Part shown: positions 5,421 through 13,723 of the stretch, one piece after another | How positions within the stretch are numbered: position 1 is the first letter of the stretch | How the letters are laid out: every line of letters begins with the position of its first letter | Made by a program: the position numbers and the translations under genes | The notes under the pieces: generated by a model | The model's input: only the letters and a program-made list of their open reading frames with translations | What the model was told of the DNA's origin: nothing | Databases searched by the model: none | Virus record (IMG/VR): IMGVR_UViG_3300023179_000203 | Location: 1-42,554 of that record | DNA: 42,554 bases | From: a virus | Direction: 5' to 3' (one strand)

Positions 5421-7822
5421 GGATGTTGACCGCCGGACTTCTCTCGTCGTCCGAGATCGAACGCGAGATCGAGATTGAAGCCGAGGCGAAGGCCAACGGT
5501 GCCGCCCGGTACTGGAAGGTCGCCAACCACGCCGTCGAACGCGGCGATGGCGGCGGTCTGGTGCCCGCTCAACGGCTGCTCGTCCACTGGCACACGCTCG
5601 TCTCCGAGGGCGTCCGCGACGAACAGCACGCGATCAAGCGTGGCGAGCCGTCGCACGCTCGCGCGTTGTACGGACCGCCGCTGCTAGAACTTGACGCCGA
5701 CGTTGCCGCCGCGGTCGCCATCCATGAGTTCCTGTCGGTGATGATGCGTGAGCCCGGCGGACTCAACGCGACCACCACCGCCTACCTCGTCGGCCGCGCG
5801 ATCCTCGCCGAGATCAACAGCAACCGCATGGAGACGGAGGACTGGTACGCCCTGCTCAAGCGGTTCCGCCATCGCGTTACCGGAAAGCAAATTATATGGT
5901 GGTCCAAGAAGAAGATGGACCATCCGCTGTTCGGAAAACGGCTCGCCGTGGCGATGGGTGTGCGGCTGCTGTGGATCATGATTGAGGTCTGTTCCGCCGC
6001 ACCGTACAACCAGGATTTCAAACTGGCGATCCACTGGTCGCGGCGGGCGACCAGGCGCGGCCACGGTCAGGCGTGGGTACATATGGACGAAGAATGTCAC
6101 CGCATCATCGCGGAGTCGCACGCCACGCGGCAGTACCTCCACCCGCGGTACCTGCCGATGGTGGTGCGTCCGTACCGCTGGACGAAGGACACCGAGGGCG
6201 GGTACGTCACGATCCGCACGCCGTTGATTTCGAGCCCGACGCGGGATCAAAAGGAATCGTACCGCTCGGCGGACCTGTCCCGTGTGTACGAGTGCCTTGA
6301 CGCCGTGTGCGGCCAGCCGTGGAAGATCAACCGCCGCGTGATGGAGGTCGCCGCCGAACTGTGGCGCGACGGCGGCGGACTGTGCGGTCTGCCCGGCGCG
6401 GACAACAAGCCGCTGCCCGAGAAGCCGTACGACATCGAGACGAACCGCGACGCCCGGCGGAAGTGGCGTCGTGAGGCCCACGACATTATGAAAGCGAACT
6501 TCCAGTCGAAGGCCGACCGGATCATCGCCGACACGGTGCTTCGCGTGGCCGACCGGTTCGCCGATGACGCCGCGATCTACTTTCCACACCAGTTGGATTT
6601 CCGCGGGCGTGCGTACCCGATCCCGCCGGACCTGAACCACCAGCGGTCGGACCTCACGCGGGGGCTGCTGCTGTTCTCTGGTGCGTGTCAACCAGACGTT
6701 CGAGAGCTGCGGATTCATGCAGCCAATATGTTCGGGTTCGACAAGCACACGCACGACGAGCGGGACCGCTGGGCGATCGACAACGCCGCACTCATCGAGG
6801 CCGTGGCGAACGATCCGATTGGTAACGCCGAGGCGTGGGACAAGGCCGACAAGCCGTTCCAGTTCCTCGCGGCGTGCATGGCACTCCACGATGACGAGAT
6901 CGCTGCGCACCTGCCGGTGCAGAAGGACGGCAGTTGCAACGGTCTGCAACACTACGCGGCGATGAGCCGAGACTACTCATCGGCGGTGGCGGTCAACGTC
7001 GCACCGACAGATCGACCGGCGGACGTGTACGCGGCGGTCGCCGAGCGGGTGCTTGCGCTGGTCATGGAGGACGCCCAAGACATCAGCGACACCGACCGGA
7101 TGGCACTCGCCGCGTCGCTTGTTCCGTTGATCGGCCGCAAGGTGGTGAAGCAGCCGGTGATGACCAGCGTGTACGGCGTGACGATGACGGGTGCTCGCGA
7201 CCAGATCCTCGCGCGTCTGCGTGAAACCGGACTGGCCCGCGAAGCGACGTACAAAGCAAGTCAGTACCTCGCTAAACAGGTGATGCGGGCGTTGGCCGAA
7301 ACGCTGGGCGGTGCCTCGCGGATGATGGGGTGGCTCAAGGGGTGTGCAAAAGCGATCACCGAGGCGGGGCACCTTGTAGCGTGGACGACGCCGCTGGGGT
7401 TTCCGGTGGTGCAGCCGTACCGAAAGACGTCATCAATCAGGATTCTCACACACCGCGGTTCGTTCCTCACGGTGTACGAGCCGCCCACGGCCAAGCCCGC
7501 AGGACGCAAACACATCAACGGCATCGCCCCCAACGTGGTTCACTCGCTCGACGCAACACACATGTTGCTCGTCGCCCGCGAGTGTGCCGAACGCCGGATC
7601 TCGTTCGCGTCGGTGCATGATTCATATTGGACGCACTCCGGAACGGCCGAGGAAATGGGCGTGATCCTGCGTGAACAGTTTGCGGCGGTGTACGCCGAGA
7701 ACGTGGCGGACAACCTGCGGCGCGAGTGGATGCGGAAGTTCGGCGTGGACATTCCGGAGCCGCCCGTCGTCGGCGACTTCGACGTGAGAGAGGTGGTGCG
7801 GTCGCCGTACTTCTTTTCGTAG
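5417..7822 (+). CDS. T7-type single-subunit DNA-directed RNA polymerase
   Basis: 801 residues. Synthesises RNA from phage-specific promoters without host subunits. All catalytic motifs are intact: motif A DGSCNGLQH with Asp504 (T7 Asp537), motif B RKVVKQPVMTSVYG with Arg574, Lys578 and Tyr586 (T7 Arg627, Lys631, Tyr639), and motif C VHDSYW with Asp735 (T7 Asp812). FRGRAYPIPPDLNHQ is the conserved pre-palm segment. The short N-terminal extension fits the promoter-binding domain. The ATG at 5417 overlaps the upstream stop; ATG 5423 is an alternative. It is expected to drive the virion genes immediately downstream; I could not identify its promoter consensus. Confidence 0.97.
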   Translation: MRMLTAGLLSSSEIEREIEIEAEAKANGAARYWKVANHAVERGDGGGLVPAQRLLVHWHTLVSEGVRDEQHAIKRGEPSHARALYGPPLLELDADVAAAVAIHEFLSVMMREPGGLNATTTAYLVGRAILAEINSNRMETEDWYALLKRFRHRVTGKQIIWWSKKKMDHPLFGKRLAVAMGVRLLWIMIEVCSAAPYNQDFKLAIHWSRRATRRGHGQAWVHMDEECHRIIAESHATRQYLHPRYLPMVVRPYRWTKDTEGGYVTIRTPLISSPTRDQKESYRSADLSRVYECLDAVCGQPWKINRRVMEVAAELWRDGGGLCGLPGADNKPLPEKPYDIETNRDARRKWRREAHDIMKANFQSKADRIIADTVLRVADRFADDAAIYFPHQLDFRGRAYPIPPDLNHQRSDLTRGLLLFSGACQPDVRELRIHAANMFGFDKHTHDERDRWAIDNAALIEAVANDPIGNAEAWDKADKPFQFLAACMALHDDEIAAHLPVQKDGSCNGLQHYAAMSRDYSSAVAVNVAPTDRPADVYAAVAERVLALVMEDAQDISDTDRMALAASLVPLIGRKVVKQPVMTSVYGVTMTGARDQILARLRETGLAREATYKASQYLAKQVMRALAETLGGASRMMGWLKGCAKAITEAGHLVAWTTPLGFPVVQPYRKTSSIRILTHRGSFLTVYEPPTAKPAGRKHINGIAPNVVHSLDATHMLLVARECAERRISFASVHDSYWTHSGTAEEMGVILREQFAAVYAENVADNLRREWMRKFGVDIPEPPVVGDFDVREVVRSPYFFS

Positions 7823-7835
7823 CGATCCTACGAAA
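7815..7835 (+). terminator. perfect hairpin across RNA polymerase stop codon
   Basis: TTTCGTAG (7815-7822) and CTACGAAA (7828-7835) form a perfect 8-bp stem with a 5-base loop. The left arm contains the polymerase stop TAG and the right arm ends on the A of the next ATG. It could be a weak terminator, an RNA-processing site, or a structure limiting translation of the next gene, which has no clear ribosome site. Confidence 0.5.
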
Positions 7836-8353
7836 TGAACCAAGCGGCCAACCTACCGCGCACCGTCACCGTGTACTTCTGTAGTTACGTCGGGGAGCGA
7901 TTCGGACTTGGGTGGTGGATTGAGTTGTTTACCCGCTGGGAGATCACGCACGTCTGCATCGGTGATGGCGAGGTTGTGCTGGATTCACTTGACCGCGGCG
8001 ATAGGTTCTGGCCGCAGACAGTGTTTGAGGACCGATACCCGATCGCACGAATCGCCGTTGATATCGACGTCGAGCGTGACCCGCAACTGGAGATTGTTGG
8101 ATGCCGACCGAAACCCCGTAACAAGTGGCTCAGGTTGATCCGGTGGGCAACGTTCGGGTTGACACCGGTAGACGACTGCGTGTCGTCGGTGGCGAAGGCG
8201 TTGCGACTTGCTGGCGTGGACGTTCCGCGTCGCATCACAACGCCCGGAGAGGTGTGGGATCTGCTACGGCCGTACGGCCGCGTGAGGATGATGGATGGCG
8301 ACGTATACCCAATGGACTCAATTGGACCGCACGACGCTGCAGGCGGTCCGTGA
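7835..8353 (+). CDS. papain-like (NlpC/P60-YiiX type) peptidase-like protein
   Basis: 172 residues. His39 in ITHVCI and Cys113 in TPVDDCVSSVAKALRLAG, followed by TPGEVWDLL, give the order His then Cys seen in permuted papain-like proteins of phages. WWIELFTRW near residue 27 is hydrophobic. Possible roles are cell-wall or protein cleavage during entry or lysis; no other endolysin is visible in the genome, so this is one candidate. The start codon lies in the hairpin that spans the polymerase stop. Confidence 0.6.
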   Translation: MNQAANLPRTVTVYFCSYVGERFGLGWWIELFTRWEITHVCIGDGEVVLDSLDRGDRFWPQTVFEDRYPIARIAVDIDVERDPQLEIVGCRPKPRNKWLRLIRWATFGLTPVDDCVSSVAKALRLAGVDVPRRITTPGEVWDLLRPYGRVRMMDGDVYPMDSIGPHDAAGGP

Positions 8354-8507
8354 CATCATCTTGGCCGGATCGTCCGGCATCGAACTTCACCAGGCCGAGG
8401 AGTTGCACGACAACCCCAAAGCCCTGTTCTCGCTCGCCCGCATGCAGGAACGTCGCCGCATGGCGGATGAGATCGACGCGGTGATCCGCGGTAAGGAGCG
8501 TGGCTAA
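8295..8507 (+). CDS. small hypothetical protein
   Basis: 70 residues, overlapping the end of the peptidase-like gene by 59 bases. Mostly helical and charged (LDRTTLQAVRDIIL, ALFSLARMQERRRMADEIDAVI). Its stop shares a base with the next start. Small proteins of this type often sit ahead of portal genes in T7-like phages, but I cannot name it. Confidence 0.55.
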   Translation: MATYTQWTQLDRTTLQAVRDIILAGSSGIELHQAEELHDNPKALFSLARMQERRRMADEIDAVIRGKERG

Positions 8508-8728
8508 TGTGCTTTGGTGGTGGTGCCCCCAACCCGCCTCCTCCTCCGCCGCCGCCTCCTCCGCAGCCGGTGGCCCCGATCGAACAGATGCCGGTACAGG
8601 CCACGGACGGAGCGCAGGCCGAAGCAGCTCGCCAACGTCGCCGGATGCTACTTGCTCGTCGCAACCGCGCGAGCATGGTGATCGGTGGAACCAACGATAA
8701 CCGGTCCGGAGGTCTGTACATCCCGTGA
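8507..8728 (+). CDS. proline-rich small phage protein
   Basis: 73 residues beginning MCFGGG, then an uninterrupted run of ten prolines, then an Arg-rich helix (AEAARQRRRMLLARRNR) and a Gly-rich end. Short proteins that start with Cys/Gly-rich residues and precede the portal are common in podoviruses; their role is unknown. The polyproline run could slow translation. Confidence 0.65.
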   Translation: MCFGGGAPNPPPPPPPPPPQPVAPIEQMPVQATDGAQAEAARQRRRMLLARRNRASMVIGGTNDNRSGGLYIP

Positions 8729-9090
8729 ACGAATACACGCAGGTCGCCGACTCTGGCCAGCGCGAGGAGTTCGCAACCGGATCGCGGCGTGACACCCGCG
8801 AGGGCAAGGGCCGCTACGACCTGCTGTCACCCGTGTTTATCGCACGGCTCGCAAAGCACTTCGAGAACGGCGCGGCAAAGTACGGCGATCGCAATTGGGA
8901 GCGGGGCCAGCCGCTCAGCCGGTACATGGACTCGGCCCTGCGGCACACGTTCAAGTACCTCGAAGGGCACCGCGACGAGGACCACCTGGCCGCCGCCGCG
9001 TGGAACATCGCAGCGATCATCCACACCGAGGAAATGATCCGGCGTGGCAATCTCCCGCAAGAACTCGACGACCTCCCGACGCACACATGA
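8725..9090 (+). CDS. dATP/dGTP diphosphohydrolase N-terminal-type protein (DUF5664)
   Basis: 121 residues. DSGQREEFATGSRRD, GKGRYDLL, LAKHFENGAAKYGDRNW, PLSRYMDSALRHTFKYLEG and DEDHLAAAAWN are the hallmark blocks of the phage family known as the dATP/dGTP diphosphohydrolase N-terminal domain. The conserved Glu, Asp and His residues fit metal-dependent nucleotide hydrolysis. Its place inside the virion operon, not beside replication genes, is notable. GTG start at 8725 overlaps the previous stop; its own stop overlaps the portal start. Confidence 0.85.
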   Translation: MNEYTQVADSGQREEFATGSRRDTREGKGRYDLLSPVFIARLAKHFENGAAKYGDRNWERGQPLSRYMDSALRHTFKYLEGHRDEDHLAAAAWNIAAIIHTEEMIRRGNLPQELDDLPTHT

Positions 9091-10685
9091 AATCATCGCT
9101 CTCGACCCGGTGGCACGCGGCGGACGCTGCACGCCAAACGGTTTTGGAGCGGGCTCGTCTCTGTGCGTCGCTCACGAAGCCGTGGATTCTCCCGCCGCAG
9201 GGACAGACAGCGGACACGCGGCTTCCAGAGACGTACCAGTCGGTCGGGCCGCTCGGCGTCACGAACCTCGAAGGTCGCATGCTCATCGCCCTGTTCCCGC
9301 CGGACCGTCCGTGGTTCCGGCTGCAGGTCGCTTCGCACCTGCGGTACGGCGAGGATCCGGCGAAGGTGGCGATCGCCAACCGCGCCCTGTTCGTGCGTGA
9401 ACTGCTGGTGCAGTCCATGCTCGAATCCGGCTCGTCGGTGTCCGCTGGTGCCGACAATCGGCGTCGCGGCGGCGGGTTCCGCACGGCCAAGCGGTCGGCA
9501 CTTGCCAACGTCCTTGTCACCGGCGACACGCTCGAACAACTGACCGACGACTACCGGCTCAAGGTGTTCCGCCGTGACCAGTACATCGTTCAACGCGACT
9601 CGTCGTGCGACGTGCTGTGCATGGGAGTCCGCGAGCGGATCGACCCGTACACGCTCACCGATGAGCAGCGCGAAGCGGCCAACATCAAGGCCGACAACGA
9701 CCGCGATGCGTACGACCGCATGGAGGACATCTACACATTCTGCGAGTGGCATCCGTGGTCGCGGACGTGGGTGACGCGGCAGGAAGTCAAGGACGTCATC
9801 ATCGCCGAGAGCGAGGACGCCGTTGCCCCGATGTGGCCGACCGCGTACGAACTCTCGCCGGGCGAACACTACGGGCGCGGCTTCGTCGAACTGAACCTCG
9901 GCGACCTGCGATCGGTCAACGAACTCGAACGCCGCCTCTTGGAGTTCACGGCGATCGCGTCCAAGCTGCTGATCGCCAAGGACATTTCGTCTCAGGTCAG
10001 GAACGAGGATCTGCTCAAGGGCCCGGGCGAGGTCGTCGAGGGCATGCGTGTTTCCGGCGGCGTTGTGCAGGACGTGGCGATGCTGTCGCTCACGCACACG
10101 CCGGACTTCTCGGTGGTGTCCAATACGGCCGTCCGCAAGACCCAGCAGCTCGCACGCGCGATGCTCATGGAAACCGAGACGACGCCGCGCGGAGAGCGTG
10201 TCACGGCGTACCAGGTGCAGCGTGTGGCGATGGAACTCGAACAGTCGCTCGGCGGCGTGTACTCGGCCATTGCGGACGAGCAGCAGATCCCGCTGCTGCG
10301 TCGCACGATCTATCAGCTTCGCCGCGACGGGATGCTCACGCTTAACGACAACGAACTCGGGGGCGTTGAGATCGAAGCACTCACCGGCATCCGTGCGTTG
10401 AGCATGGCAAACAACCAGGCCGCACTGTTGAACTTCGTGCAGACGCTCGCGGCGATCGGGCCCGAGGCGACGGCACGGCTCAACCAGTCGGTGCTGCTTG
10501 ACGTTCTCGCCCGGTACAACAACATCGACGAGCCCGGTCTGATTCGCAGCGAGGAAGAAATGCGTGCGGAGCAGGCCCGCCAGATGCAGCAAGCGATGGT
10601 TGCGGCGGCGGCTCAGAAGGGGATCGACACGGTGGGCAACATCGCGGAAACGGTGGCGACGCAGCAGGGAACTGCGACGCCGTAA
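9087..10685 (+). CDS. portal protein (T7 gp8-like head-tail connector)
   Basis: 532 residues, close to T7 gp8. Forms the ring at the head vertex through which DNA enters and leaves. Typical segments are LPETYQSVGPLGVTNLEGRM, LFPPDRPWFRL, GEHYGRGFVELNLGDLRSVN and ETTPRGERVTAYQVQ. The ATG at 9087 overlaps the preceding stop; an open frame upstream is a read-through of other genes and was rejected. The C-terminus is Gln/Ala-rich and helical. Confidence 0.95.
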   Translation: MKSSLSTRWHAADAARQTVLERARLCASLTKPWILPPQGQTADTRLPETYQSVGPLGVTNLEGRMLIALFPPDRPWFRLQVASHLRYGEDPAKVAIANRALFVRELLVQSMLESGSSVSAGADNRRRGGGFRTAKRSALANVLVTGDTLEQLTDDYRLKVFRRDQYIVQRDSSCDVLCMGVRERIDPYTLTDEQREAANIKADNDRDAYDRMEDIYTFCEWHPWSRTWVTRQEVKDVIIAESEDAVAPMWPTAYELSPGEHYGRGFVELNLGDLRSVNELERRLLEFTAIASKLLIAKDISSQVRNEDLLKGPGEVVEGMRVSGGVVQDVAMLSLTHTPDFSVVSNTAVRKTQQLARAMLMETETTPRGERVTAYQVQRVAMELEQSLGGVYSAIADEQQIPLLRRTIYQLRRDGMLTLNDNELGGVEIEALTGIRALSMANNQAALLNFVQTLAAIGPEATARLNQSVLLDVLARYNNIDEPGLIRSEEEMRAEQARQMQQAMVAAAAQKGIDTVGNIAETVATQQGTATP

Positions 10686-10694
10686 GGACACAGC

Positions 10695-11504
10695 ATGGAC
10701 AATGTGATCTCGATTGAGGGGCAGATGCCCCCGCCGGTGGGTACTGGCGGGGCGGGTGATGGTGTTGCGCCCACACAAGAAACCACGACGCCGAACACGA
10801 ACCCGCCCCCCCAGCCCGCGGCCGAAAAGCTGCTCGCGGGGAAGTACAAGACCGTCGAGGAATTGGAGAAGGCGTACGGCGAACTGGCGTCGAAGTTGGG
10901 CTCCAAGGCGGAGCCCGTCAAGATCCCTGACCAGCCGCCACCCGCCGAACTCGGCGACGACGCCGGGCTCGACCGGTTCGTCGAGTCGATCGGGCTCAAG
11001 CCCGACGAGCTGGGCAAGTCGTGGATGGAGAACGGCAAACTCTCCGACGAGCATTACGCCAAGCTCAAGGCCAAGGGCATCCCGAAGCGCATGGCCGATG
11101 AGTACATGGAAGTGTTCTCGGAAACCGTGACGCGGCGCACCGAGGCACAGCGTCAACAGGCGGCGGAACTCGTCGGCAGTGAGGAACAACTCAACGCCCT
11201 GCTCTCGTGGGCGTCGCAGTCGAAGGCCGCCGAGAAGGACCGGCTCAACGCGCGGCTCGCCAACCCGGAGACGTTCAAGGGCACGCTGCTCGAACTCCAA
11301 CACGAGATGTCGAGGGCACTTGGTACGTCGAAGTCCCGCCCGCTGGCAACGACGACGGCAGCGGCACCGATCGGCGCGGACGGTGCCCGCGACTACTCCG
11401 AAGCCGTGGCGCTCCGCGAGAAGGTCATGATGGGGCGTGCAACGCCCGCTGAGAAAGCCAAGTACATGGCCACCCCCAGCGAACTGTTCTTGAGAGGACG
11501 CTAA
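10695..11504 (+). CDS. scaffolding / capsid assembly protein (T7 gp9-like)
   Basis: 269 residues, acidic and hydrophilic, starting with a Pro/Gly/Thr-rich disordered part (residues 1-40) followed by LLAGKYKTVEELEKAYGEL, the block typical of phage scaffolds. The rest is helical. It sits between portal and capsid genes as in T7. An AAGGA ribosome site precedes ATG 10695. It would guide procapsid assembly and leave before DNA is packaged. Confidence 0.92.
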   Translation: MDNVISIEGQMPPPVGTGGAGDGVAPTQETTTPNTNPPPQPAAEKLLAGKYKTVEELEKAYGELASKLGSKAEPVKIPDQPPPAELGDDAGLDRFVESIGLKPDELGKSWMENGKLSDEHYAKLKAKGIPKRMADEYMEVFSETVTRRTEAQRQQAAELVGSEEQLNALLSWASQSKAAEKDRLNARLANPETFKGTLLELQHEMSRALGTSKSRPLATTTAAAPIGADGARDYSEAVALREKVMMGRATPAEKAKYMATPSELFLRGR

Positions 11505-11774
11505 ATGCCAGTTGACAAAAAGCAGCGTGAACACCTTGAAGCGCTCGACGTTGAGATCCAGACCGTCGCCAACGATCGTGGCTACCTCGGCGTTGTGCGT
11601 GACCGCCGCACCAAGCAGGCGGTCCGTTCGTTCCAGTCGGCGACCGAACCCGACGCCATGCAGATGGCGCTCGATTCGGTCGTGACGATGGAGAAGCCCA
11701 AGAGCCCGGCGGAACTTGCCGCCGAGAACGCCAAGCTCCGCGACGAGCTGGACAAGCTCAAGTCAAAGAAGTAA
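11505..11774 (+). CDS. small hypothetical protein between scaffold and capsid
   Basis: 89 residues; the ATG follows the scaffold stop directly and has GAGAGGA upstream. Strongly charged, with a C-terminal coiled coil (residues 66-88, PAELAAENAKLRDELDKLKS). It could be a second assembly factor, but there is no family evidence. It is followed by a hairpin and about 250 non-coding bases. Confidence 0.7.
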   Translation: MPVDKKQREHLEALDVEIQTVANDRGYLGVVRDRRTKQAVRSFQSATEPDAMQMALDSVVTMEKPKSPAELAAENAKLRDELDKLKSKK

Positions 11775-12025
11775 CTCCCCCCTTTCCACTGCGTCGCCGT
11801 AACAGGCGGCGCGGTGTTTCCCGGTCCTGCGGCACGGCTCCACGGACACCGACCGCGGGCAACCAGTCGCTACGAAACGCAATCAAGCCCGTTGAGGCGA
11901 GCGGACACCCGAAAGGCCCGACGCTCGGCGGACACCTTGCGCGCGTGTACGGGCGCGAACCGTGCGGCCAGCCATCCGCGTCACTGCTGGCCGTGTGATT
12001 CGCACGACGCACGAGGTTTCATTCA
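11775..12025. promoter_or_regulatory. non-coding leader upstream of capsid gene
   Basis: About 250 bases with no convincing gene; an open frame through it continues into the wrong frame of the capsid gene. It contains a hairpin at 11792-11811, three copies of a GGACACC-like heptamer (near 11841, 11910 and 11930), and a second dyad, CGGCCAGC ... GCTGGCCG, near 11970-12000. In T7-like phages this is where a strong phage promoter for the capsid gene is expected, but I cannot define one. Confidence 0.45.
11792..11811 (+). terminator. GC hairpin with GTAACA loop
   Basis: CGTCGCC (11792-11798), loop GTAACA, GGCGGCG (11805-11811), with one G-T pair, followed by CGGTGTTTCC. It closes the portal-scaffold operon and shares its GTAAC loop and TTT tail with hairpins at 13676, 38349 and 38574. 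Weak U-tract, so possibly a partial terminator or a processing site. Confidence 0.55.
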
Positions 12026-13069
12026 ATGGCTTCCAGCAACCCCACCCGTTTCCTTGCGAGCGGCGGCGATGATCGCGCGCTGGCTCTCAAGATGTTCAGT
12101 GACACGGTGCTTGAGTCCTTCCGACTCAGCACCAAGTTCTACGACGACATGGGCCGCATCGCGCAGTTCAAGGCGATCGACGCGGGCAAGTCGTGGCAGT
12201 ACCCGATCATCGACGCCGACCCGTCGCCCGAGTACCACATCCCCGGCAACGAACTCCTCGGGCAGACCCAGGCGTTCGGCGAAACCATCATCACGATCGA
12301 CGACATTCTCGTCGCCCACCGTGAGGTGCCTCTCGATCAGCGACTCCTCAGCCACTTCGACGTGATGGTCCCGTACGCCCGAGCGATCGGCCGTTCGCTC
12401 GCCATCGACATCGACAACAAGATGGTCCGCACGTCCCTGCTTGCGGCTCGAACCGGCGCGTCCGGAACGTTCCACAACGGCGGCAACGTCGTCGCCAACG
12501 TGAACGGAACCGGCGTGTTCGGTGCCGGCACCCGCTACACGAAAGACAGCACCGGCGCGGCCAACGCACGCAACGACATCCGGCAGCTCGCCCGCCTCAT
12601 GGACGAGGACAACGTGCCCGAGACCGGCCGCATCCTCTACGTCGTTCCCGAGTTCCGCGAAGTGCTTTCGTACGACTCCACGCTGTTCAGCCGCGACTAC
12701 TCACCCGACGCGAACGCAATGCACAACCGCAACATCGCGCTCGTCGAGGGCTTCGAGATCGTCGTGTCGAACGCGATCCCAAGCACCAACCAGACCGCGG
12801 GCAACCCGCCCAGCAACGCGACCAAGTACAACGTCAACTGCGCCTACGCGGGCTCGTCGTCCGCCACCGGCGGTCGCCCCGTCGCCGTCGCTCTCTGCGG
12901 TGCCAGCGAGAACTCCGGCGCGATCGGCATGGTGCAGGCCCAGGGCTTCGCGTCCGTCGTCATGGACGACGAACGCCGCAACACCACGTTCATGAAAACG
13001 CAGACGTTCTTCGGCCTCGGCGTCATCCGCCCGTGGTGCGCCGGTGAGATCCGCGTCGCCGCCGCCTAA
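12026..13069 (+). CDS. major capsid protein (T7 gp10-like)
   Basis: 347 residues, the size of T7 gp10A. Conserved blocks are LALKMFSDTVLESFRLSTKF, GKSWQYPIID, the beta-strand LVAHREVPLDQ and the helix LAIDIDNKMVRTSLLAA. The C-terminus ends in FFGLGVIRPWCAGEIRVAAA, usual for T7-like coats. It builds the icosahedral shell. Transcription may come from the upstream 250-base leader; a short GAGGT ribosome site precedes ATG 12026. Confidence 0.95.
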   Translation: MASSNPTRFLASGGDDRALALKMFSDTVLESFRLSTKFYDDMGRIAQFKAIDAGKSWQYPIIDADPSPEYHIPGNELLGQTQAFGETIITIDDILVAHREVPLDQRLLSHFDVMVPYARAIGRSLAIDIDNKMVRTSLLAARTGASGTFHNGGNVVANVNGTGVFGAGTRYTKDSTGAANARNDIRQLARLMDEDNVPETGRILYVVPEFREVLSYDSTLFSRDYSPDANAMHNRNIALVEGFEIVVSNAIPSTNQTAGNPPSNATKYNVNCAYAGSSSATGGRPVAVALCGASENSGAIGMVQAQGFASVVMDDERRNTTFMKTQTFFGLGVIRPWCAGEIRVAAA

Positions 13070-13086
13070 CCACAGGAGCATCACAC

Positions 13087-13661
13087 ATGGGATATCCAAC
13101 CCAGAACATCAACTTCGTCCCCGGCACGTCGTACGTCGCCGTGGACCCCACCGGCTCCGCGCCCTCCGTGAATGGCCTGTCCATTTACGAGGGCGGGGCC
13201 GGACCGTTCCGGCAGACCAAGTTCGTGCTGAACAACATGGTCGTTGCAACCACCGACAACACCACCAACGGCGCACAGGCAGCCAGAAAATTTACGACTT
13301 CCCCGCCGGTGCGATCCTCGTCCACGGTGGCGCAGCGAAGCTCACCATCACCGGCGGCGCGGGCCTTACCGCGACCGCTGCGGTGGTGTGGGCAGTTGGT
13401 ACGGTCGCACCGGCCGCCGATGCGACCCTCACCAGCACCGAAGCCAACATCATCCCCAGCACGGCGGCAACGCTGTCGTCTAGCACCAACACCGCGTCGG
13501 CCGTCACCGCAACGGCGGCGGGCATCCTTGACGGTTCCTCAACCGCCATCGACGCCCTGCTCAACTTCGCGGTTCCGGACGCCGGTTCTTCGGCGAACTC
13601 CACCATCACCGTCACTGGTGAGATCGTGATTACGTGGATCCAGCTCGGCGATCCTGTCTAA
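13087..13661 (+). pseudogene. head-associated/structural protein with apparent -1 base frameshift
   Basis: Reading from ATG 13087 (AGGAG 9 bases upstream) gives a convincing start (MGYPTQNINFVPGTSYV ... FVLNNMVVATTDNTTNGAQ) that turns into Ser/Pro/Arg-rich nonsense near 13278. From there another frame continues as a good protein (GSQKIYDFPAGAILVHG ... GEIVITWIQLGDPV) to the TAA at 13659-13661. One extra G in the CAGG at about 13275-13280 would join them as GAQGSQKIYDF in a 191-residue protein. Either a real mutation or a sequencing error. The beta-rich second half and its position behind the capsid gene suggest a head decoration or structural role. Confidence 0.75.
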
Positions 13662-13675
13662 TCGCACCACTTTCG

Positions 13676-13703
13676 CCGGGCCACGAGTAACGACGTGGCC
13701 CGG
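13676..13703 (+). terminator. perfect 10-bp hairpin with AGTAACGA loop
   Basis: CCGGGCCACG (13676-13685), loop AGTAACGA, CGTGGCCCGG (13694-13703), then TATTTCC. Lies directly after the frameshifted structural gene, matching where T7 has its terminator after the capsid gene. The tail has only a short T run. Confidence 0.7.
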
Positions 13704-13723
13704 TATTTCCCAACGGAGCAAGC

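Noticed and set aside
9093-11534. Very long minus-strand open frame opposite portal and scaffold
   Set aside because: It is a GC-rich mirror of two well-recognised plus-strand genes, with Arg/His/Leu-rich composition and no motifs. The same holds for 39438-41528 opposite the helicase and 5684-6952 opposite the RNA polymerase.
11814-12365. Gene starting in the capsid leader
   Set aside because: The frame continues out of phase through the capsid gene and becomes Ser/Thr/Arg-rich, typical of a shadow frame.
13284-13292. Programmed -1 slippery heptamer (AAATTTA) in the frameshifted gene
   Set aside because: The heptamer is out of register with the upstream frame (codons AGA AAA TTT), and a single missing G upstream gives a better join. 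A simple A-AAA slip cannot be excluded.
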